A stretch of 64,000 nucleotides of DNA from Symbiodinium natans. Taxonomy: Eukaryota; Sar; Dinophyceae; Suessiales; Symbiodiniaceae. A model generated the notes under the pieces. That model searched no databases. It was not told where the DNA came from and worked only from the letters and a program-made list of their open reading frames with translations. The DNA is taken from NCBI GenBank assembly GCA_905221605.1, contig CAJNDS010002309.1, positions 248,001 through 312,000 on the forward strand, in the 5' to 3' direction. The translations under genes and the position numbers were made by a program. Shown piece after piece: positions 9,601 through 21,600 of this stretch (positions are counted from its first letter, which is position 1; every line of letters begins with the position of its first letter).

Positions 9601-12600
9601 TGGAGGCTTGGTGTGGCTTGAATCTCCCTGTCATGTCAAGGACGTCTCTAACGGCCACCACCCACATAGGGGCATGCTGCTGATGTCGGGCGACAGGGCA
9701 ACCAACGGGGCGCTTTAAGCACATTCCGCCCATGGCTCACTATTCTTACTACCCAAAGGCTCCAATGTAGTTCCTTTTTGGGCCAGCTGTAGGGGATTCT
9801 GGTAGACTACCCCAAAAAGGTACTACATGGGAGCCTTTGGGTATTCTTATTAGAGAAGCCACGAAAAGGCCTTTTGCCCCACGAGCACGTGCGCAGATGT
9901 ACTGGTCATATCAGGCTCGCCTGGAAAGACTGGCTTGTTGGGATTTGGGAATGGCCTTCTATTGCATTAGCATGATACTATTTAGGGTTGAGGGCTTACG
10001 GTTTAGGGTATAGGGATGGGTTTCCAAGCATGTGGGCCCAACGGGCCTTGAGCCTTGACACGCTCACCATTCTCCTCACGCTTTGGTGGCCATGAAAAAC
10101 GGCTGCCAACGATGCTTGGACGTAACTTCCGCTGCCGGCTCACCGGGCCCACTAATTATCATCTATTTGCCTGCTTCCCCTGAATGGTTTATCTACCTTG
10201 TCCAGAAAGCCCTACGCCCTAAAGCCTCAACCCTAAACCCTAGACCCTAAACTCTGAACCCTAAACCCTAAACATAAACCCTAAACCCTGAACCCTAAAC
10301 CCTAAACAGCCCTACGCCGGAAACCCCACGCCCTTAGCCGAGCCTCGCCTCGTAGGACAAACAAAAGCGCCGTACACCCTAAACACCTTAAACCCTAAAC
10401 CCTAAACCCTAAACCCTAAACCCTAAACCCCATACCTTAAGGAGACTGCAGGTTGAAAATGCCGTGGCCTCTGAGATGTAGGACTGCTCGGATGAGAAGA
10501 AGTCGCCATCAGACCTTCGTGCGTGTCCATCCCGGCGGTGTAGGGTGTAGGGTGTAGGGTGTAGGGTGTAGGGTGTAGGGTTTAGGGTATAAGGTTTAGG
10601 GTTTAGGGTTTAGGGGAAGCTTGAGGTCTAAACCCTGAACCCCAAACCCTGAACCCAAAAAACCCGGGGAAGTTCTAGGGTTGAGAACGCCCTAAGCTTC
10701 CGAAGAAGCTTGGCATCGAGCCCTAAACCCTAAACCCTAAACCCTAAACCCTAAACCCTAAACCCTAAACCCTAAACCCTAAACCCTAAACCCAGGGGGT
10801 GGCCGGGAGGGGGCGTGTACATCCCGGGACCGGAAACTCACCAGAAACGTCGCTTCTTGGGTTTAGGGTTGGGGGTTTAGGGTTAAGGGTCTGAGGCTTA
10901 GGGTTTAGGGTTTAGGGTTTAGGGTTTAGGGTTTAGGGTTCAGGGTTTAGGGTTTAGGGTTGGGTCTAGGGTCTAGGGTTTAAGGCTTCAGCCCCCGCAG
11001 TTGGGGCCGACTTCTCCAACAACAAGGGTGTAGCAATGCCGAAGCTTAAGCTTTGAAGGTTCAACCCTAAACCCTAAATCCTAAACCCTAAACCCTAAAC
11101 CCTGAACCCTAAACCCTAAACCCTAAACCCTAAACCCTTAACCCTAAACCCTAAACCCTAAACCCCTTTGCTTCTCTTACGAAAGTAGGATCGCCAAACA
11201 TAAGTTTGAAGCCCGACTGTCGGCTAAGCCCCTAAACCCTGAAATCCTAAAACCCTAAACCCTAAGACCCTAAATCCGTAAACCCGTAAGCCCAAAACCC
11301 CTGAACCCTAAACCCCAAACCCATAAAGGACTCAAACCCTGAAACCCCTACAAACCCGGAAAACCCTCAAGCCTTCAACCCCCAAACGCCTAAAAACCCT
11401 CCAACCCTAGAACCCTCAAACCCATACCTTGCCCTTAATAAGGAATATAGTAACCCCTTATGATAATCCCTATTAAGGATTGTTAGTATAAGGGGGGAAC
11501 GTTCCAACCTCAAACCCTCGGACCCTCAAACCCTCAAACGCCCAAACACCCTCAAACTCTCAAACCCTAAACCCTAAACCCTAAACCCTAAACCCTAAAC
11601 CCTAAACCCTAAACCCTAAACCCTAGCCCTAAACCCTAAACCCTAAACCCTACACCCTAAACCCCAAAACAGATGCAGGCCCCAGCAGCATGGTGGCCAC
11701 CTTGCTCTTGGAGTCTGGAGACCAGTCCTTGGCTATCCCTAAGGGTCCTGAGCTGGGTTTAGGGTTTAGGGTTTAGGGTTTAGGGTTTAGGGTTTGGGGT
11801 TTAGGGTTTAGGGTTTAGGGTTTAGGGTTTAGGGTTTAGGGTCCCTAGTTAGAAAACCTTCACAGACACTATGCATAATCAGGGCCCATACTTCGGATAC
11901 TTCGGACCCCTATACAAAGCAACGGTAAGGGGGCCAGACCATAAGGGCCCTTGGTCCCAAGCGAGCGCTTGAGGGCGTGTGGCTTTCTAGGGTTTAGGGT
12001 TTAGGGTTTAGGGTTTAGGGTTTAGGGTTTAGGGTTTAGGGTTTAGGGTTTAGGGTGTTTCGGGCTTTCTTTTGGGGCTTTCGGTGCTTTTGTGGCTTTC
12101 GGGGCTTTGGGTTAGAGGATTTGGGGGCCTTTTACGGGACTTCGGGATGGGGCTCTAGGGGGCTTTTGGGGCTTTAATAGGGGGTGGAGGGCTCGGGCTT
12201 CGTGCCCCAAACACTAAACCCTAAACCCTATAAACCCCAAACCCTATAAACCCTAGAAACCCTAAACCCCATACACCCCAAACCCTAAACCGGTCTTGGG
12301 GTTAGAGGTTGCCGGTCTTTAACCCCAAACCCCAAACCCGAAACCCTAAACCGGGGGGTTCGGAGGGTTTAGGGTTTAGGGTTTAGGGTTTAGGGTTTAG
12401 GGTTTAGGGTTTAGGGTTTAGGGGGCGCGGGCAGCCACGGAGCATGGTTGCGGTGCGGGTGCTTCTGGGCATACTCCTGCGGAGGTCGGCGTTTGGGGGG
12501 CTTAGGGCCGATAGGGTCTGTAGGGAGGGTTTAGGGTTTAGGGTTTGGGTTTAGGGTTTAGGGTTTAGGGTTTAGGGTTTAGGGTTTAGGGTTTAGGGTT

Positions 12601-15600
12601 TAGGGTTTAGGGTTTAGGGTTTAGGGTTAGGTTTAGGGTTTAGGGTTTAGGGTTTAGGGTTTAGGGTTTAGGGTTTAGGGTTTAGGGTTTAGGGTTTAGG
12701 GTTTAGGGTTTAGGGTTTAGGGTTTAGGGTTTAGGGTTTAGGGTTTAGGGTTTAGGGTTTAGGGTTTAGGGTTGTCCCCTTAGAATCCCTGCATACTTGC
12801 CATAGATACACCCAAAGCACGCATTGAGATGAACGTGCTTACGCCCGACCCTATATAGCATTAGTTTGGGGCTTTTGGGGGTTGTTCGGCTCAGGGGTCT
12901 TCAGCCTTGTGGAGGGGTTACGAAAACCCTAAACCCTAAACCCTAAACCCTAAACCCTAAACCCTAAACCCTAAACCCTAAACGGGGGGGGGGGGGGGGG
13001 GGGGGCGACAGGTTTAGGGTTTAGGGCCTCTGGGGTTCATGGTGATATAGGGCCAAAAGGTTTAGGGTTCAGGGCTTTTGGGGTTAGGGTTTAGGGTTTT
13101 GGGAGTATGGGGTTTAGGGTTTAGCCGAATGCAAGGAGGGGCTTTTTGTGGGTTGCCGGGTTGGGATTTACAGGGGCTGGATGGGGTCGAGATGGTTCCG
13201 CGTCTCAAGGAAAATCCCGGGGATTTCGCTCTAAACCCTGAACGCTGATACTCATACTTCCGGGGACCTGATATGAAGGTTTTGGGTGTAGGGTTTAGGG
13301 TTCTAGGGTTTAGGGTTACTAGAACCCTAAAGGGAACCATATATTGAGGTCGTGTGACCAACAGCCTGGAGAAACCCGGGTTGCTCCTTGACTGGAACAG
13401 CGACACGGCGATCCGAGTTCCCTGCAGCAGGCGTCGAGGGTGCAACAAATGTAGCAGTAGATGCTTAGGCCCACCCCCCCCCGCAACAAAAAAAACAATA
13501 ATAATAATTATCATTTTTATTAGTATTACTATAAAATAGAATAAAAGGAATCCTAGGAATACAGTGGGTTTACACTAGGAAAATACGGACCCTTATACCT
13601 ACATTGCATGTCCTACAACAACGAGAGGAATTCCCTCTAAAGGTACCTTCTTCTTTATTGTTAAGGCACTATAGGTAGAAAATCAGTGGGAAAGGCATAG
13701 CACCCCAGTGGCACGCGAGCATTACAAAAAGATAGTGGTTCTTGCTTGGGTTTAAGGTTAAGGGTTTAGGGTAGGGTCCCCTGTACGTGGTAGCCCAGTA
13801 ACCATACTGCAACAAGCGTACCCTCTTTGGAGTTGGTTCCTTTACAAGGGAACATGGAACCTAAAAAAGGCAAACAAAGGGGTGCCACCAGGCTACCAAG
13901 TTTATAATCATTGACCCTACTACCCCCCTATACTACCCCCTCTGGGTTCCCACCGTAATTAAGGCTACTTAGGGATACTTAAGACTAATTAAGGTTATTT
14001 ACGGGGGGGAACGTAGGGGGGGGGGGGGGGGGGGGGTTGTTTTGAGGGGGTAGTAGGGAAACCCATGATATAAGCAAAGGGCCCAACACCCAATGTCAAA
14101 CCCCCAAGTGCATGCGGGTTGGAAGCGAAGCAACCAACGAGAAACGATTTTGTGCTCGGGGCATGCTCAGGCTCTACTGTAGGCGGAGCCCAAGATGTCT
14201 TTTTGGTCTCAAAATCCCTACTTTGGAGTAGACCCTGGAAAAAACAGTATATGCTTTTGGGGGTGCAAGTAGCTACAACGGGAACCCAGAACCAAAAAAG
14301 AGTATGAAAGTAGAGTACTCCAAAACCTTCTCTTGAGGGTGTCAGGGCTTAGGGTTCCAGATCGACACCCGAAATACTTAGGGTTTATGTTTAAGGTGTT
14401 TTTGAACCCCCCCCGCCAGAAAAAAACTAAGTAAACAAAATGATAATAATGATGATAATAATAATCATAATAAAAATAAGTCCTTAAGCCCTGGCCCTCA
14501 ACTCCAACTTTGAAAAGCCCCCCCCCCCAAAAAAAAAAAAAAAAAAAAAAAAACAACAACACCCAAATCCCAGCTGCAGTTACAAACCCTAAGCCCTAAG
14601 CCCTAAACCCTGAGCCCTACACCCTAAACTCTACTGAAGCGGTGCTTGGGGTTTCCAAGGTACATGTCAGGGCCGGCCTTCGCGCAGCACCGGGTTCACA
14701 GCACTCCCCAAGACCTTGCAGGAATGGGGTTTAGGGTCTAGGGTTTAGGGTTTTGGGTTAAGGGGTTAGGGTTAAGGATTCAGGGTCTAGGGTTTAGGGT
14801 TTTAGTTTGCCTTAGCATGGATAACCAAACCTCAAGCCCTAATGCCAACACTCTAACCTGAAACACTAAAGCCGAAACCGCAAAATATGTATGTTTTTTT
14901 GGCTGCACTGTGGTACCTTGCATGCTTTGGGACTTCAGCGTATCAGGTTTACACCTCTGAGCACAAGACCCCACAAATGGCATGAACCCTAAACCAGCCC
15001 TGACTAGCCCCGGACCGTCAGCCACCCAAACCCCAGAGCCCGACAACCCTAAACTCTTTTCAACCCTAAACCCTAAACCCTAAACCCTAACCCCTAACCC
15101 CAAGTCCCAAGCTCTAATTCGCCCTAGGTCCGCAGCACCCCACCGAGCCTTCGCATATCGAGCGCGAATTTCCACCTCCTGTGCAATCTGGCTGCGAAAA
15201 TTTGGTCAAGGATTGTTTGGCTTTGGGTGTAGGGCTCTCCATGAACCCTAAACCCTCCACCCTCAACCCTAAACCCTGAACCCTAAACACCTCCAGGTTT
15301 TCAGTGTGCTGCCGACTGACGTTGGCCAGCCCAAGAGCCCCAAGGGCCCTAAACCCTAAACCCTAAACCCGAAACCCTAAAGCCCTAGACGATCAAGTAG
15401 GCATTATCTTAATCCCTTCACGCCTGATGTGGCGAGCCTTGCGCACTCAAAAAAATGTGCATTGGAAATATGCAGGGTTTAGGGTTTAGGGCCTGTGGCT
15501 CCTGGCGCTCAGCCAAGAGCTCGGTCACCCGTTTAGAGTTTAGGGCTAGGGTTTAGGGATTAGGGTTTAGGGTTTAGGGTTAGGGTTTAGGGTTTAGGGT

Positions 15601-18600
15601 TTAGGGTTTAGGGTTTAGGGTTTAGGGTTTAGGGTTTAGGGTTTAGGGTGTATGGTTTAGGGTTTAGGGTTTAGGGTTTAGGGTTTAGGGTTTAGGGTTT
15701 AGGGTTTAGGGTTTAGGGTTTAGGGTTTAGGGTTTAGGGTTTAGGGTTCAGGGTTTAGGGCCTATGCGTAAGATAGCTCAAATCAGGATCCTTTTCCGCG
15801 TCCTCATGCTCTACTGTGTACTTACTTGCTAAGTCCCACGGAAGAAATAAATACCATAGGCGTCACCTTTCGAACGCCTGCCTGCTACGATGGTGCCGCT
15901 GGTGGCACCTGGTCATGCGTCAAGCTGCGTTACGTTCATGTGTTGCTTACCCGCCTTCAATGCTCACCCAGCCTCAAGCCCTTTAGAAAATAGGGCTTAG
16001 GGTTTTTTCTGCTGCGAGTACTGCTCGTATTTCGGAAGCGGCACGCCTTATGTGCGCTCCTGACTTCCAGTCATGCTCATGCTGCACGCGAAACCCCCAA
16101 CTTTACTACTGGCTAGCTACTAATTGCTTCAGACCCCCCCTCCCCAAATAGCAGCCTCCTTACAAGGGCAATATAGGTCTTTTCATTTTCTATTCTTTGG
16201 AGGGGTTCTTAAGCCAATAACCCTAAGCCCTGAACCCTTACCCCTTAACTAACCCTAAACCCTAAACCCTAAACCCTAAACCCAAAACCCTAAACCCTAA
16301 ACCCTAAACCCAAAACCCTAAACCCTAAACCCTACGCGAGTTGGGGCGAAGCGCCTGCTCCGTCGAGGGCTCTGCAGGGAAGTCGGGCACGGCATAGCCC
16401 TTGGCTTGCAGCTCCTTCGGGTTTAGGGTTTAGGGTTTAGGGTTTAGGGTTTAGGTTAGCGCTTACCCAAAGGCTCCAATGTAGTTCCTTTTTGGGCTAG
16501 TTCTCGGGGATTCTAACATGCTACCCCAACAAGGTACTACATAGGAGCCTTTGGCTAGGGCTTTCGGGACAGAGGGTCTCAAGGTGTTAGGGTCTATGGT
16601 TGATAAATAGGGCTTAGGGGTTTAGGGGCTGAGGATCTTAGGGTTTCAGGGCCTATGCTTTATAACTCAGGGATTGAGGGTCTTCGGGCTTAAGGGTCAA
16701 GCTTAAAAAGGGCTTGTAAGTTCAGGGTTTTCGGTTTAGCGCTTGGAGGGCTTGACCTGAACGAGGCTCTTGAACCAGTGAGTGCTGGACAAGCTCGGCA
16801 GGAAATCATTGACGTGAAATTGCGAGGACCCTAAACCCTAAACCCTGAACCCTGAACCCTAAACCCTCTAAACCCTATAAACCCTATAAACCCTAAACCC
16901 TGCCGCACAGACCTAACCATGGCGCAGCAAATTCTGGGACAAAAACAGAGCCCCAAAGGCTTGGTAGCCCAAAATCAGAGTGTTTTGTCACGACCGGCGA
17001 AGAATAGACGCCGAGCGGATGGCGATGTACGACCGCTCGTAACATTGCATTCCGTAGAGATGGTGAGCTTTCTCAAGAGCCTTCCCTAAGGGTCCATGTA
17101 CCTTATTATTATATACTTAGACCCAAAAAGTCCTTATATAGGAAGTACGTTAAGGCCCAAGCATTCCATAATCAGGTACGTGGACCCTTAGGGCTTGGGA
17201 GGTAGAATGCTGCCATGTCAGCGCGGGATTCTGCGAGAAGCTGATGGAACGGTTTAGGGTTTAGGGTTTAGGGTGTAGGGTTTAGGGTTTAGAGCGCGTC
17301 GCCAAGGTTGCTTTGGAGCGGTGCTGGCACACACGCTGTCATCTTCAATCTTGTGAATAAAGGTGCTCGTTTCAAAGGTTTAGGGTTTAGGGTTTCGGGT
17401 TTAGGGTTTAGGGCTTAGGGCTTATGGTTTAGGGCCTTAAGACCTGCGTCCAGGGTCGCTTGATGTCTTTTTGGGGGCTGGACCGGCGGTATCTATGAGG
17501 GTACCCAACCCCCTCAACATTGGTGGATGACCCTTCCGTTTCGGGTCTAGGGTTTAGGGTCTGAAAAAATACTCCTGAACATGATCCTCCTAAACCCAAT
17601 AAGGGGAAAACACAACATAGCCCAAGGGCCTACCTGGTTCTTCGGTTTCAGAAGGTTGAGGAGGCTGAGGGAGACGTTTGGCCTTTTGGTTCCAGGCTCC
17701 GGATTCGTGACCTAAACCCTAACGAATCCCTAACTGCAGGGTTTAGGGTTTAGGGTTTAGGGTTTAGGGTTTAGGGTTTAGGGTTTAGGGTTTAGGGTTT
17801 AGGGGCTCCACGAAGCCTTATAGGTTTAGAGCCTAGGGTCTAGGGATTTGGGGTTTAGAGCAAGCCGAAGCCCCATAAAAGCAGCCCCCGACGGCACCCT
17901 AAAGACTGTCCCGAAAGCCTAAACCCTAAAGGGTTTAGGGTTTAGGGTTTAGGGTTTAGGGTTTACGGTTTAAGGTTTAGGGTAAACCCTAAACCCGAAA
18001 CCCTACTGTTGATAGAGGAAATCTTGCACCGCTTTATATGGCCAAGCAAAGTAGAGACCCCGCGCCCCCTTTTGAATATTGATTGTTCTTCCTCGGAAGT
18101 GCCGTGGATTCCAATGACAAAAATCTTGCACCACCTCTGTGTCCATCATCGTCGATATTGAAAAGGGGGTGCGGGGTCATGCTCATGTGTCGTGTCACTT
18201 GTTATTCAATAAGTGGTGCAAGATTTCCTCCATCAACCCTATAGTTACCCTGAATCCGAACACTTCCACAATTCATAACCCTTGAAGGCCTGTAAACTCT
18301 GTGGGAGCCAGCACGAACCTGAAGAAGCACCCTTCTCAAAGACCCACACCCTAACCCTAAACGCTAAACCCTAAACCCTGAGAAACCCTAAAACCCCTAG
18401 CCCTGAACCCCCGAAAATCCCAAACCCTAAAACCATGCTAAAAAGGCCGCGCCGCCAACCCCCCCCCCCCCCCCCCCCCCCCCAAACAAAAAACAACCTA
18501 AACCCTAAGCCCCAAACCCTAAACCCGCAACCCCAAACCCCAAACCCTAAACCACAAACCCCAGACCCAAAACCCTAAACCCCAAAACCCCAAACCCTAA

Positions 18601-21600
18601 ACCCCAAACCCTAAAGCCCAACTGTCCTTGATGGCGGCGAGGAGCTGCGGGACGGATGCTGAGACGTTGGGCAGCCTCGTTCGGAGGAGGGGCTTTGCGA
18701 GGGACCCTGAAGACTTGTAGGATGCAGGGTTTAGGGTTTAGGGTTTCGGGTTTGGGGTTTAGGGTTTATGGTTTATAGGGTTTAGGGTTTAGGGCTTAGG
18801 GTTGAGGATTTAGGCTTAGGGTTTAGGGTTTTTTTCGATATAGGGATCCTTAGTCTGGTTTAGGGCATATTCCTTCATTAAGGGGTCTTGGGCTCTTTGG
18901 TGAACCGCCAGTTGAGGCTTTCGACTTAGGGTTCAGGAGTTAGTTACGGGAGTAGGGGTTTAGGGTTTAGGGTTGTGAGGTTTAGGGTTTAGGGTTTAGG
19001 GTTTCGGGTTTAGGGTTTTAGGGTTTAGGGTTTAGGGGGCTTGCTTGACATCACACAAGGGCCGCTCAGCTTACGTGCCTTTGCTTCCGGTACATCCGGC
19101 AGGAAATAGTTCCGAGTGGAGGCAGACATGTAGCAATGCACCCAGCACACATAAAGACTACGTACACCCTAGATCTTAAATCTTAAATAAACCTTGAACC
19201 CTACACCCTAAGCCCTAAACCCGAAACCCTAAACCCTAAATCCTAAACCCTAAATCCTAAACCCGAAGCCCTAAACCCTAAACCCCAAGCCCCCTAAGCC
19301 CTAGACGTGGGTCATCGCTGTCTCGGGGCTTCGTGCGCTTAGGGAGCGCAGGCCTCCGAAGCATACCTCTTGAGCTGCTTGGTCTGGGGTTTAGGGTTTA
19401 GGGTTTAGGGTTTAGGGTTTAGGGTTTAGGGTTTAGGGTTTAGGGTTTAGGGGAAAGGGTTTAGGTCCCTGCTGACTGTGCGGGTAGCAGTGCTCGTGGC
19501 CACGACGAAGCCAACAGTCGAGCTTTCTGGAACCCTGGCATTCCGCACAAGCCATGGCCGCCGCGATGCGACGCATTGCGGCAGAGTTTGCAGCCGTTCC
19601 GTGCTTTCAGCTCCCTGTAGAGCACAGACTCGTAGGGGCACGTATGGCGCTCAGCCAAGAGCTCGGCCACCCAGTTTAGGAGCTTAGGGTTTTTAGAGGT
19701 TTAGGGTTTAGGGTTCAGGGCTTAGGGTCTAGAGTTTAGGAACTAGGGGTTTAGAGCCGTCCGTGAAGCGTAAAGTCCTCTGGCGTCGAGGGATTGGAGG
19801 CTGGATTTAGGGCTAATTCGGCTTTAAAGCTCTGGAGCCTAATGCTTCAAAAGACGGGGATAGGGGGTTTAGAGGACCCTAAACCCCAAACCCTGAACCT
19901 TAAACCGTAGACCCTAGTTCAGGGCTTTAAAGCCTCTTCAGACCTTGTAGGGCAGAAGGGCATAGGAGTTCGCGTTCAGGGCTGCCAGGGGTTTCGGGTT
20001 TGGGGTCTGGGGTTAGGGACCCTCAACCCTCAACCCTAAACCCTAAACCCTAAACCCTAAACCCTAAAGCCTAAACCCTAAACCCTGAACCCTCAACCCC
20101 GAACCCTAAACCCTAAACCCTAAACCCTAATCCCTTTCAGTCAGCTGCAAGCCAAGCGGCTTGATGATGTTGGCGGCCGGATGCTTCGCCAGCTTCCCGA
20201 GCTCGGTGAGATCGTCCTGTTAGGGTTTAGGGTTTAGGGTCTAGGGTTTAGGGTTTGGGGTTTGGGGTTTGGGGCTTAGGGTTTAGGGTTTAGGGCCCCA
20301 AAATGGTCTCAGGGCTTGGGGTTTGGGGTTTAGGGTTTGGGGTTTTGGGTTTAGGGTTTAGGGTTTGGGGTTTAGGGTTTGGGGTTTAGGGGGTCTAGGG
20401 TTTGGGGTTTAGGGTTTAGGTGCTTAGGGTTAAGGGTTTAGGGTTTGGGGTTAAGGGGTTTAGGGTTTGGGGTTTAGGGGTTTCGATTTTGGGGTTTGGG
20501 GTTTGGGGGTTTAGGGTGTTGGGCTTTGAGCGTAGGGTTTGGGAAGACCTGAAGACCCAAACCCAAACTCTAAACCCCAAAGCTCCAACGCTTGCATCCC
20601 CCCCCAGGTATAGACCTCCCCCCAACCCCGACTCTAATCAGACTTCACGAAATCCTAGCTCGCGCCTGATGAAGCACAAAGAACAGACAACCAAAGCTCA
20701 AGGGCCTACTAGCCATGATTCTAAGGGCCTGTTGAATTAGAACGGGGCCACGAACATAGCACCCGTACTCCAAGATACGAAGCAGGGTGTGTATTTATCG
20801 TACCCCCAAAAAGACACCCAATATATACACTCACCAATATCAAAAAGGAGCCATATATACACTCACCAAAAAACAGTCATATAAACCCTGCTTCGTATGA
20901 CAGTCATGACGGTATCATATTGAGAGCGAATCAAACCCAAATCCTACCCCCTAAACCCCCTTTGGGTCTTCTCCCCCCCCCCCCCCCCCGCCGGCCCCTT
21001 CAACCTTCAACCCTAAACCCTTACTAAACCCTAAACCCTAAACCCTAAACCCTAAACCCTAACCCCTAAACCCCAAGCCTCGACCCGCTGCGCTGGCCGC
21101 AGGTAGTCAGGGAAAGTTGCCAGGATCCGTGCGGAAAGTGAGATGTCCTGGCTCGGCGCGAAGCTCCTGTAACCCTCCTACTCCCGAGGTTTAGGGTTTA
21201 GGGTTTAGGGTTTAGGGTTTAGGGTTTAGGGTTTAGGGTTTAGGGTTTAGGGTTTAGGGTTTAGGGTTTAGGGTTTAGGGTTTAGGGTTTAGGGTTTAGG
21301 GTTTAGGGTTTAGTGGGCCTAGACTCTGAAACCCCTATACCCCTACACCCCTACGCGGCTCTCATTTGGGGTCTTGGACGAAAACACTCCACGTGCCTGT
21401 ACTATCCTGTACTCACGGACCGAAACAGGTCCTGAACCAGGGCCGGAACTCAGGGAGGGTAGTATAGAGGCGGCTAGCAACCTTAATTAGGCTTAATTGT
21501 CCCCGAAATAGCCTAGATTATGGGGGGAACCTAGGGGGGAGTAGCCGGGGTAGCCCTAAACCCGAAAACCGAAACCCTCAACCCTAAACCCCAAGAGGGG

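Noticed and set aside
11000-11060. Plus-strand exon reading GADFSNNKGVAMPKLKL
   Set aside because: It lies inside an IDH intron, is also open on minus, and has no splice or family support.
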